From an uncultured Collinsella sp. (GTDB lineage Bacteria; Actinomycetota; Coriobacteriia; Coriobacteriales; Coriobacteriaceae): DNA of 36,897 nt. The notes under the pieces were generated by a model that did no database searches, was not told the origin of the DNA, and saw nothing but the letters and a program-made list of their open reading frames with translations. The stretch is from the NCBI GenBank assembly GCA_900542945.1, contig UQPI01000020.1, forward strand, positions 1-36,897. Reading direction: 5' to 3'. This document shows positions 7,822-15,911 of the stretch, piece after piece (the first letter of the stretch is position 1; every line of letters begins with the position of its first letter). The position numbers and the translations under genes are program-made.

Positions 7822-8934
7822 TCATCTTTGACCCATTACCGGAACATAATTTATCAAGTTTTCGCCAATTAAATTCATGAAATCATCGAATGTTTTACCT
7901 CTTGAAAAATCAAGGGTTTTAATTGTTCCCGAGCAAAAATATTGGGACTCAATATTCATTACCCATTGATAAAAGCCAGAATCGCCAAGGTAACCGGAGA
8001 CGGATTTTAAAACGGGATAGACGGCCATGGGAGAAAGAAGCCTTCCGGACCCAATCCAATCTAAGACATCATTTGTTTTCATTCTGAACAAAGCACAATT
8101 GATAGAATCATAATCGCTATCGAATAAATCAATCGCTTCCTCGTTAACAAGCGAAGGCGCAAATAACATGAAAGAGTGCTGACTATGCGGCCTTAAATAG
8201 GTTGAGGGGAATGCCTTTCTTCCATCTAGAATCCATCCATTGGCACATCTTCTAATACCTTTAGGTAATTTAGAACTAAAGGAATAATTTTCTTTGCCAA
8301 CAGAAAGAACGTATAGATAGCAATAATTTATTTCTTCACATTTTGGCGGAAGGCGGACACTGCGGTTTAAAACATGCTCACTTAGTAAATTAACATCTAC
8401 GGAAGAGTCCCCGCTGGATAAATCAACTATATTAATTGCCTCATCTTTAACAACAGAAAAGAACAGGGCATGACAAAGGGAGTCTGTTAAATCCAGCCAT
8501 CTTGTTTGGATTCCATAATGCTGCAAAAGAGGCTCCACACAATAGGATTCCAATTTAATTGCAATCGCCGAATGGTTAGTAATTGGTTTTTCAGAAGACA
8601 ATATTGGCTTAAATTTAGAGATATCGAAGGCTTCGTTATTCCAACGTCCCGAAACACTTAGATAGTTCTCAACTGTCCTTAAACGAGAGTCAGAAGAAGC
8701 AGAACTCCTGCATAAGCTAGGTCTTGGAACATAGGGGTTGTACAAGCTCGACTGTCCTCTATATAAAACAGGACCATCAGAAATGTAAGAAAGGTAACCG
8801 ACAGCCTGAATTAATGCTTCAAGCGTATCGACAGAAATAACAGGGCAAGATAGACCGTTACAACAGATATCATTTTCAACATGCAGTTCATCCGCTCGAT
8901 GCGATGCTATTTTTTCAGCAGACCACCGTTTCAT
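7822..8934 (-). CDS. FRG domain-containing protein
   Basis: A 370-residue protein starting at ATG 8934 with GAGGA 4 bases upstream. It carries the FRG domain pattern: YRGQ at residues 58-61 after a GPVLY strand, then LLQHYGIQTRWLDLTDSLCHALFFS at about 136-160, equivalent to 'l.qHyGlpTrlLDwT.sp..AlyFA'. FRG domains (PF08867) have no proven biochemical activity that I can rely on; they are frequent in phages, plasmids and defence neighbourhoods. The C-terminal half (SQHSFMLFAPSLVNEEAIDLFDSD, then MKTNDVLDWIGSG) is typical of the long members and seems complete. The gene is AT-rich, single and intact, in sharp contrast with the GC-rich IS debris before it and the odd GC-rich patch after it. Confidence 0.85.
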   Translation of the reverse strand: MKRWSAEKIASHRADELHVENDICCNGLSCPVISVDTLEALIQAVGYLSYISDGPVLYRGQSSLYNPYVPRPSLCRSSASSDSRLRTVENYLSVSGRWNNEAFDISKFKPILSSEKPITNHSAIAIKLESYCVEPLLQHYGIQTRWLDLTDSLCHALFFSVVKDEAINIVDLSSGDSSVDVNLLSEHVLNRSVRLPPKCEEINYCYLYVLSVGKENYSFSSKLPKGIRRCANGWILDGRKAFPSTYLRPHSQHSFMLFAPSLVNEEAIDLFDSDYDSINCALFRMKTNDVLDWIGSGRLLSPMAVYPVLKSVSGYLGDSGFYQWVMNIESQYFCSGTIKTLDFSRGKTFDDFMNLIGENLINYVPVMGQR

Positions 8935-9075
8935 AAATTCCTCGCTAAAGAAGCAGACGGCTAGAACGCTGCGTCACCTGCACATTCCTATGCCATCAAA
9001 GATTTGTTTTATGGCGCCGATCAGCAAAACTGCAGGCGGACGCCATCTAGTATCTATAAAGAGTACCAGGCCACC

Positions 9076-9550
9076 ATGGGCACGTTTTTTAAGTTGATCT
9101 CAATACCTCCAGAGAGTCTCTCCCCACCCCCCCCAGATACTCGTTCATACTCGCCGACAAAGTGAGCGAGTTTGCCGACGAGGACGCCATCACGACGCTG
9201 CTCAGCGTGAAGGAGGGCGAGTCCAGGCCCCTCTGCTGCGACCCAGGCAGAGCCAGCAGAAAGGCGCGCGCAAGAGAAGAACCACATGGAAATATAATAG
9301 CTGCCGAAGAGCACCGGGACAGGTTAGACCGGATGACGGCGGAGGCTGCACGCCGCTCAAGTCGCAGGTGAACACCGAGCCAAGAGGGGCACTCGGGCTC
9401 CTGATGTCGCTCGGCGAAAAGGTCCTAATCGCCATTCCGCGTTGCACTAGCTGCGGAGATGCGGGGCTGGGTCGGGGTACTGAGCTGAGATCGATCATCA
9501 ACCCAAAGGGCTTAAAAGCGCTAATGTATCGATCCCTAAATCGTCGTTAG
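9076..9550 (+). other. GC-rich patch with broken, unidentified plus-strand frames
   Basis: This patch lies between two AT-rich genes. A frame from ATG 9076 (MGTFFKLISIPPESL...) stops at 9163-9165. A second frame continues as RYSFILADKVSEFADEDAIT, TLLSVKEGESRPL and charged helix, ending at 9369-9371. The two would join by a one-base change near an 8-C run (9127-9134). A third frame (GTG 9368, overlapping that stop as GTGA; LGLLMSLGEKVLIAIPRC) runs to 9550. No family was recognised. It reads like the decayed 3' end of a foreign gene or operon. The remainder of 8935-9573 holds nothing I can name. Confidence 0.3.
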
Positions 9551-9573
9551 CGTCTTAGGGACAATTATATTGT

Positions 9574-10635
9574 CTAGTAAGTCGCCGCAAGCCAAGTCGC
9601 TAAATCAACGGCAGCAGCCTCAAGCAGGCTAGCTAAGACTTGCTTTTTCGCCATGGCATTTGAATCAAATATAGGATACTCCCTATTCGCGTGAACACCA
9701 TCGCATCGCAATATGTACGCGTAGCGGCACACCAACAGAGCAACTCTTCTAACATGAATCTTGTCGCTTTTGGCATCGGGCAATAGTTCATTTATCTTTG
9801 TTTTGAAAAAACTCTTACCTTGGTAATCGGCGCAACCTCTATCACGCATGCAAATAAGGGACTCTTTATCGATACATCCTAATCTCTTATTTTTTTCATC
9901 CACTACATTCTTTTTATCTTTATCCGTAATATGCAATGATCTTGAACGTGTGCCAGTCAACAATTTCCAACTAACGAAGTCCTTATAGCTCCCCTCATTA
10001 AAAATATCCTCAAATTTTGTTATAGAGCGGACTAGTACATCCCGCTCAATGAAGAGTTGATTAACATCGTCCAGCATCTGGGCATCCCTCGTCACGCTAG
10101 AAGAGTTCGTCGCCTCAGCATAACCGCGATACAGAGCATTAAAGGCGCCCCAGATAAGCTTAAGCCTTTCTTCCGGATAACCGGCTCCCGACGCAGCCCA
10201 TGAGTAACTAATTGCTATATGTAGAGACTTTGCAACCGCATCGCTTCGAAGGCTACGTCCTATAACACCATCTGGATACCTAGTTCCGTTAAATGTAGAG
10301 AGAGCATTGTTGAGTTCGTGCGGAACTTCGAGTTCAATACCCCCTTTCTTGTCAACCGAGCACGACACGGCAGCAATGCAAGGCGACTGCTCCATTCCGT
10401 CCATACAAGTCAAAGAGAGAAGAAGCCATCCCAGATAGTCAACCCTAGTTTTACAGAGATACTGTGCCTTGGAATAACCCCGCGCGCGTTCAAACGAAAT
10501 CACAACAGCATTCTTGTTAATTGTGACACTGTCGATTGGGCTGTTAAGCTTAATTGGATTCTCGAATACGAGTGAGATTTCAATCTGGATCCTTTGCTTT
10601 CTTTCCTCTGAATTAGCCACCACTTCACCGTCCAT
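9574..10635 (-). CDS. HEPN-type protein with C-terminal R-X4-H motif
   Basis: A 353-residue cytoplasmic protein. Residues 157-171 (RLKLIWGAFNALYRG) match the 'l..lW.aFNaLY' helix common in large HEPN proteins. In the last helices, YAYILRCDGVHANREYPIF places R310 and H315 in the R-X4-6-H arrangement that forms the RNase site of active HEPN domains, followed by the usual 'h.n.e' turn. The N-terminal half (SLVFENPIKLNSP to about 140) is beta-rich and unassigned. Known HEPN proteins of this kind act as toxins, or as RNases of defence systems that cut tRNA or mRNA; that role is inferred here. The gene is AT-rich, intact, and lies next to the FRG gene on the same strand but 640 bp away, so probably with its own promoter. 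The start at ATG 10635 has only a weak ribosome site; GTG 10620 is an alternative. Confidence 0.65.
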   Translation of the reverse strand: MDGEVVANSEERKQRIQIEISLVFENPIKLNSPIDSVTINKNAVVISFERARGYSKAQYLCKTRVDYLGWLLLSLTCMDGMEQSPCIAAVSCSVDKKGGIELEVPHELNNALSTFNGTRYPDGVIGRSLRSDAVAKSLHIAISYSWAASGAGYPEERLKLIWGAFNALYRGYAEATNSSSVTRDAQMLDDVNQLFIERDVLVRSITKFEDIFNEGSYKDFVSWKLLTGTRSRSLHITDKDKKNVVDEKNKRLGCIDKESLICMRDRGCADYQGKSFFKTKINELLPDAKSDKIHVRRVALLVCRYAYILRCDGVHANREYPIFDSNAMAKKQVLASLLEAAAVDLATWLAATY

Positions 10636-10944
10636 TTAGTAAAAAGCGAACCCCACAAGACAACCATCAAAATTCAATCAAAGTATACGATTAATGTCGT
10701 TTTGCATGACATCGCAGCCTTCTCAAATAGAAACTCGAATTTGTAAATCAATTCGCATCGAGAAGAACTGATTAAAAACTCAGCGGCTATTCTTAATTTA
10801 TAAATGATCGCGTCCGATCGATCGATTTTGACGTATGTTACCCGCGCAGTCCTTTGGGCTGTAAGTCAAAAGGAGCAAAGACAATGGCACAAAGAGCTCG
10901 AGGGTAATTTTGGGCATGTTTTATGCAGAGTTCCGCAGCCGACC

Positions 10945-10991
10945 AACGAAACGATTTTCGTTGCTTCTACGCTAACGCAACGAAAATCGTT
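10945..10991. promoter_or_regulatory. Overlapping inverted repeats upstream of a glycosyltransferase gene
   Basis: AACGATTTTCGTTGC (10950-10964) and GCAACGAAAATCGTT (10977-10991) form a perfect 15-bp stem with a 12-base loop. The left arm can instead fold with its own flank (AACGAAA-CGAT-TTTCGTT, 10945-10962). The two structures are mutually exclusive, as in attenuators. No T-run follows, so a plain terminator is unlikely. It ends about 50 bp before the gene at 11043. The rest of the 10636-11042 gap shows nothing else I can support. Confidence 0.6.
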
Positions 10992-11042
10992 GCTAAAGTA
11001 ATTAGTTATAATTTTCTCAAATCGCCTAGAGAAAGTGTTTGA

Positions 11043-12143
11043 ATGCTGACCGTAATCGTGCCTACTTACAATGCCGAGCCGTATCTTTCTCAGGCTATAG
11101 GCAGCCTATTAAACGAAAAGAATATCGAACTGGAAATCCTCGCCATCAACGACGGATCCACCGACAACTCGCTCGCCATTATGCAAGATTTCGCTGCGCG
11201 CGACTCACGCGTTCGAGTGATCGATAAGGCAAACCAGGGTTACGGCGCAACCTGCAATCTGGGCATTCGCGAGGCAAAGGGCGATTGGATTGCCATTCTC
11301 GAGCCCGATGACTGGATCGAGCCCGGAATGTACTCCGACATGCTTTCCTTTGCCAAACGCAAATTTGGCGATCCGAACAAGCTCGATATTATTGAGACCC
11401 CGTATTGGATTATTCGCAACCCCGATACGCCTCAAGAAGTCAAACTACATTGCGCATATCGCGGTCGCATCAATCCGCCCCAACAACCGTTTACCATCCA
11501 CGACGCACCCCACTTGTTGGCGCACCATCCATCCATTTGGTCGGCAATCTATCGCCGCGATTTCCTGATTCAAAACAATATCTGGTTTAAAGAAATCCCT
11601 GGTGCAGGCTGGGCCGATAATCCATTCCTTGTCGAAACGCTATGCCAGGCAAAAGCAATTGCCTACTGGCCCAAACCATATTACTGCTACCGCGAGGAAA
11701 CGCCCGAAAAGGCAGCCGCTCTTGCCAAGCGCGACCCCTTGATGCCGTTTAATCGCTGGAACGACATGGTCGATATTCTCGAAAGACTCAATGTTAGCGA
11801 TCCGGCCGTATGGATACCTCAAATCACGCGCGGCTTTAACTACATGGGCATCATGATTGAGCACACCGGAATTGAGGGGCACCCCGAAATCAAGCAGGCC
11901 ATCCACAAGATGTTCGAACGCATGCCACAAGAGCTGGTATTTGCCAATCCTCGCGTTACCCCTGCGGCCAAAAAGCTCTATGCCGAGTATATGGGCATCG
12001 CCAATCCTAAAATCAGCTACTGCGCATACGCCAAAGACCTCGTGGGCGAGGGCTTGTATAACGTATGGAACAAAGGGCCCAAGCAAACTCTAAAAATGAT
12101 CACATCGCACTTTGGTTCGTACAACGCACGCGCTGGAAAATAG
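11043..12143 (+). CDS. Family 2 glycosyltransferase
   Basis: A 366-residue GT-A fold transferase that should add a sugar from a nucleotide donor during surface-glycan synthesis at the inner face of the membrane. The start MLTVIVPTYNAEPYLSQAIGSLL and ILAINDGSTDNS form the nucleotide-binding half. GYGATCNLGIREAKGDWIAILEPDDWI has the GT2 acceptor-side motif and the metal-binding D-D. The C-terminal part (residues 130-366) holds family-typical CYREETPEKAAA and a basic helical tail; there is no membrane helix. ATG 11043 follows a weak GAGAAAG site. It is the first gene of the glycan group, with the acyltransferase relic starting 4 bp after its stop, so the two were co-transcribed. Confidence 0.88.
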   Translation: MLTVIVPTYNAEPYLSQAIGSLLNEKNIELEILAINDGSTDNSLAIMQDFAARDSRVRVIDKANQGYGATCNLGIREAKGDWIAILEPDDWIEPGMYSDMLSFAKRKFGDPNKLDIIETPYWIIRNPDTPQEVKLHCAYRGRINPPQQPFTIHDAPHLLAHHPSIWSAIYRRDFLIQNNIWFKEIPGAGWADNPFLVETLCQAKAIAYWPKPYYCYREETPEKAAALAKRDPLMPFNRWNDMVDILERLNVSDPAVWIPQITRGFNYMGIMIEHTGIEGHPEIKQAIHKMFERMPQELVFANPRVTPAAKKLYAEYMGIANPKISYCAYAKDLVGEGLYNVWNKGPKQTLKMITSHFGSYNARAGK

Positions 12144-12147
12144 TCTG

Positions 12148-13293
12148 ATGGGCAGCAAAGCAAGCAGAAATACCTCCATCGAGGCGCTGCGCTTGGTCGC
12201 GGTCGCCGGGATTGCGATATTCCACACGTTTCAATGGACCTTCCAAGCCGTCTGCACCGGCGTGCCGGAATATGCGCCGCTCGCTGTCTTCCCTTACTCC
12301 GGCGCGCTCGGCTTTATCAACCTGCTGGGCTGCTGGGCCAACGAGGTCTTTTTTATGATCTCGGGATACTTCCTTATTCCCTCGGCGGTACACGCCCTCC
12401 AAAACGGGTCATCCGCGCGGGGCCTCGTTTATAAATCGTTTACACGGTTAAAGAAAATCGTCTTACCCACGCTCTTTTATTGCACCGCGTGCCTGTTTGT
12501 TTCAATGTACTTCTATCCCCTACCCGAAATCTCGCTGCACGAGATTGGCTGGCTTACGCTGGGCATCGAGTTTATCTGGGTCTACGCGGCATCTGTATAA
12601 CTCGTCCCGGTTATTGCGTTGTTACGACAGCAAATCGGCAGCATAAGGGCCCCGTTTGTCGTAGCACTCCTCGTGCTCACAACATTTGGAATCAACTGCT
12701 ACATCGCGGCGACGGCAAACAAAGCGGCCGGCATCGTTTTGTGGCGCAAGCTCATGAGCGCCGTTACTTACCTGGTCGCGTTTATTGCAGCCGGAGAAAT
12801 GCGCTTTGTCCTCGAATGCCACGGCAACGCATCCGGCGCTCAAAAATCCAAGATCGCACTCATCGGACTCGTTGCCGTCACCATCGCGCTCGAGCTTCTG
12901 CTATCGGCAAACAGCCAATACGACGCGCTCTGGAAGCTCTCCTACAAGTCCACTTCCGTCATATCCTTTATCTTGGCCGCCGCATCCGTTGCCGCCGCAG
13001 CGCTCCATCAGCCGCGCCACGAAGTCTCAGCTGCAGACAAGACAATCATGTCCCTCGCCGCAGGAACGCTCGCTTTCTACGCCGTACAGTCGTTTACCTG
13101 CAATGTCTGGCGACCCATCTTTGACAAAGCAATCTACACCATGGCGACAGGCATCCAAACGGGAGAGCCTCATCCAGCCGGCGCCATTTTGCTCGGAATC
13201 CTTATGAGCCTTTGCCTCGCGCTTGCCCTGCTCCTCATGGATATCGTACGCAGAGCCGTAGTCGAGGCCATCAAGGCCCATATGAACAGCTAG
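12148..13293 (+). pseudogene. Acyltransferase-3 family membrane protein split by one in-frame stop
   Basis: Acyltransferase family 3 (PF01757) proteins O-acetylate or otherwise acylate surface sugars. The start TSIEALRLVAVAGIAIFHTF matches the family opening ('R.e.LRliA...Vv..H'). FFMISGYFLIP is the conserved second motif. The frame hits TAA at 12598-12600 after 150 codons, then continues without any shift through LVPVIALLRQQIGS and several further membrane segments to 13291-13293. One substitution (TAC or TAT to TAA) would explain it; no indel is needed. The ancestral length of 381 residues is normal for the family. It is most likely a recent nonsense mutation, or a sequencing error; readthrough is a remote option. 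Its 3' end overlaps the convergent gene by 4 bp (CTAG). Confidence 0.8.
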
Positions 13294-14672
13294 ACGTCCT
13301 TCTGACCCTGCAGGCCACGAAGCGCGCTAACACCCGAAGCAAATAACATCGCAAAGATAATCGCCCAGTTCTTGCAGCCAAATACCGGAATATGGACGAT
13401 CGCATGGTCATGCATAACAACGAAATAACCCAGAACAACAGCCAGAGGCAATACCATGAGCAGCGACTGGATCAACGCCTTGCAGCGACGACCGTCTTGC
13501 GCTCCGCCCCGTACCGAGCAAACGAGAACGGCAATCCAAACCGCCAATACGACAGCAAACGAAACAAGACAAACGACGTTCGAGATCATCGCATAACCAG
13601 CTGTTGAGCAGATGGCGAACAGCTGCGGGCTCATGCAATAAAACTCCTTCAAAATCTGAGGCCAGTCAGCTTGGGGCAACAGTGACGACGCCCCGTGCGC
13701 AGACCAAAGGCCCATCTCGCCCAGAACGTTCGAAAAGACCTCGTCCCAGCCCAGCACAAATGCCGCGACAAGCCATTTCATCGCCCAGGTAAACACAAAC
13801 GAAAGCCCAAACCCAAAGAGCGCCTGCAGCATCGTGACGACGCAGCGCTTGGGGCGCTCACCCTCGGGGAGCGCAATGAAGGCGAAAAAACAATGCAGGG
13901 CGACAACTGCGGCAGGAATCGTAAGGAAGTCCAAAAACGAAAATGCCGCGCCGGTCGCTATGGACCACAGGACAAGGCGGCTCGTGAACGCACGCTCACT
14001 CGATGCAGAACTCAAACGAAGGCTCATGCAAGACATCATGATGAGCGCCACAAAGAACGAGATGCACAGCAGTAGATCACCGATATAATTGAAAAACAGA
14101 TTGGTCGAGAACAACAGGATTGCAAGGAAACCCAACGTCACTGACATTGAAAACCGCTTCCGCAAGGCAACGTAAGCGCAAGCGGAGCCGGCAATCGCCA
14201 GGGCAGCCGCGGGCACCATGACAACATCGATACCGCCAATAAACAGGCAGACATTCGTAAGTAGCTGCCATCCATGCCAATACCGGTAGTACTGCTGATG
14301 CGTAATCTCGCCGGCTTTCGTAACGTCATCAATCTCGGCAACAGCCATCGTCTTAAACGGAGAACCTTGGTCCTTTTGCCGTGCGACTTCAATGATAAAG
14401 CGATTGTTATCAAAGCAAACAGGACCAGCTGCAACACGGTGGTCGTAGACATACATGTCAGACAACAGAGCCGAGGACTCCGAACCCTGCGCATGCGACT
14501 CGATAACGGGCCTCGGCAGGCAATTCGCCGCGGTATTGTTCAGGACAAAGACAAGTTGAAATGCCACGAACAGCAGCAAGGATTTGGCGGGTAGGGTGTC
14601 GGCAAAGGAGGCTAAACGAGTTTTATTCACAGGGCATCCAAACAGAAAGATCGCGTCCACAGGAATCGGCAC
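13290..14672 (-). CDS. Polytopic membrane protein, possible GT-C type glycan enzyme
   Basis: About 460 residues with a hydrophobic helix near the N-terminus (SLLLFVAFQLVFVLNN), then a large extracytoplasmic loop of about 110 residues with a conserved-looking segment YYRYWHGWQLL. About ten further hydrophobic helices fill the rest. One outer loop after TM1 followed by a polytopic body is the layout of GT-C transferases that use polyprenyl-phosphate sugars. No sequence motif confirms this, so the role is inferred from topology and from its neighbours. The start is uncertain: GTG 14672 gives the longest frame, while a later GTG (VNKTRLASFADT) is equally good; neither has a strong ribosome site. 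The stop codon shares CTAG with the convergent acyltransferase relic. Confidence 0.6.
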   Translation of the reverse strand: MPIPVDAIFLFGCPVNKTRLASFADTLPAKSLLLFVAFQLVFVLNNTAANCLPRPVIESHAQGSESSALLSDMYVYDHRVAAGPVCFDNNRFIIEVARQKDQGSPFKTMAVAEIDDVTKAGEITHQQYYRYWHGWQLLTNVCLFIGGIDVVMVPAAALAIAGSACAYVALRKRFSMSVTLGFLAILLFSTNLFFNYIGDLLLCISFFVALIMMSCMSLRLSSASSERAFTSRLVLWSIATGAAFSFLDFLTIPAAVVALHCFFAFIALPEGERPKRCVVTMLQALFGFGLSFVFTWAMKWLVAAFVLGWDEVFSNVLGEMGLWSAHGASSLLPQADWPQILKEFYCMSPQLFAICSTAGYAMISNVVCLVSFAVVLAVWIAVLVCSVRGGAQDGRRCKALIQSLLMVLPLAVVLGYFVVMHDHAIVHIPVFGCKNWAIIFAMLFASGVSALRGLQGQKDV

Positions 14673-14796
14673 CTATGTAATACCACAATGCGCGCTTGCA
14701 ACCTCGCCACGCTCACACGTCAACCAAGCTTGTAGCAAACGTTCTTGGTGATTAGCGGAACATTACCCGCGGGCGCCCGCCTACGCTTACAATAGT

Positions 14797-14814
14797 CGTG
14801 TCCCATGGGACACG
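14797..14814. promoter_or_regulatory. 18-bp perfect palindrome in a promoter region
   Basis: CGTGTCCCATGGGACACG is a perfect palindrome, placed just after a possible -10 box TACAAT (14788-14793) and 54 bp before the glycosyltransferase start at 14868. The position suggests an operator. No convincing -35 box is seen. The half-site GGGACA resembles that of the suf operator at 21008-21082, but spacing and flanks differ. Confidence 0.45.
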
Positions 14815-14867
14815 TTGTTTATTCCGCAGGGCCGATATGCTGCCCACGCGAAAGGATAATCTCGTTC

Positions 14868-15887
14868 ATGACTTCCACCCTTCCCGCTCCCATCGATAAG
14901 CTCGCCATCGTCGTCGTTACGTACAAGCGCCAGGAACTCCTGGCCAACTTGTTCGACTCTATGACCGAGCTCACGGCAACGCCCTGGCGCATCGTGATTG
15001 TCGATAACGAGAATTCGCGCGAGACCGAGGCCATGTGCACCGCATTCAACGAGCGCCTGGCCAACCTGTGGGGCATCGACACCGAGCAGCCCGACGCGCA
15101 GGGCGGCACCGACCGTGTCATCTACGCCCCTCAGCTCGAAAACGGCGGCGGTGCGGGCGGCTTCTCCGCCGGCACTAAATGCGCCTACGACCTGGGCGCC
15201 CAGTGGTTCTGGGTAATGGACGATGACGTGCTCGTCATCGCCGAAGGCATCGAGCGCTTGGCCAAGTGGACCGACCGCTACGATGTCATCCAGGGTTCGC
15301 GCCTGGACTTTGACGGCGGCGCCTTCTTTTGGCAGTACCAGCTCATCCTTTCGCTTGGTATCCCCAACCCCATCGCAAAGTGGGACCTGGGCCCCAAGGG
15401 CTACCGCACTATGAACCAGCTGTGCTTTGAGGGCGGAATGTTCTCGCGCCGCGTGGTCGACAAGATTGGCCTGCCCGACGCGCGCTTCTTTATCTACGGC
15501 GACGATGCCTGCTATGGCTACGTGGCCAGCCAGCACTTCCCCGCCGCCGTTGTTGCCGACGTGGTGCTTAAGCGCGCCCGCGCCGTCTCTAACTGGGATA
15601 TCGCCGGCAAGCGCCAGCTCAACTCCACGAGCGACACCAACCGCTACTACATCATGCGCAACCGCGGTTATCTGGCACGCTACATGCAGATCTACGGCGA
15701 CTACCACCCTATGCTGTTCCGTCTGGGCAACGCCGCGACCTTCTGCAAGGAATTCATTCGCCTGGCTGCCGTTGACAAGTGCTTTAAGACCGGTATTCCG
15801 GCGCTGCGACGCGGCATGAAGGACGCCCGCAAGATCATCAAGGATCCCAACTGGAAGCCCATGCCGCCCATGAAGGACACCGAGTAA
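14868..15887 (+). CDS. GlfT2-like family 2 glycosyltransferase
   Basis: A 339-residue GT-A transferase. KLAIVVVTYKRQELLANLFDSM opens the nucleotide-binding fold. ENGGGAGGFSAGTKCAYDLG and WFWVMDDDVLV carry the D-D-D metal site typical of galactofuranosyl- and rhamnosyl-transferases related to GlfT2. FIYGDDACYGY and a late W-D-I segment complete the catalytic part. The likely product is a surface polysaccharide or glycolipid with galactofuranose or a similar sugar; the donor cannot be read from sequence alone. ATG 14868 with AAAGGA 11 bases upstream is preferred over an upstream in-frame ATG at 14805, which lies inside the palindrome region. It transcribes away from the membrane-protein gene on its left and is convergent with the AAA-ATPase gene, 24 bp away. 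Confidence 0.85.
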   Translation: MTSTLPAPIDKLAIVVVTYKRQELLANLFDSMTELTATPWRIVIVDNENSRETEAMCTAFNERLANLWGIDTEQPDAQGGTDRVIYAPQLENGGGAGGFSAGTKCAYDLGAQWFWVMDDDVLVIAEGIERLAKWTDRYDVIQGSRLDFDGGAFFWQYQLILSLGIPNPIAKWDLGPKGYRTMNQLCFEGGMFSRRVVDKIGLPDARFFIYGDDACYGYVASQHFPAAVVADVVLKRARAVSNWDIAGKRQLNSTSDTNRYYIMRNRGYLARYMQIYGDYHPMLFRLGNAATFCKEFIRLAAVDKCFKTGIPALRRGMKDARKIIKDPNWKPMPPMKDTE

Positions 15888-15911
15888 CGGAAGCCGGAAA
15901 CACCTCGGCGC

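Noticed and set aside
14787..15707. 306-codon minus-strand frame opposite the GlfT2-like gene
   Set aside because: The plus-strand protein has clear GT2 motifs; the antisense product is a composition artefact.
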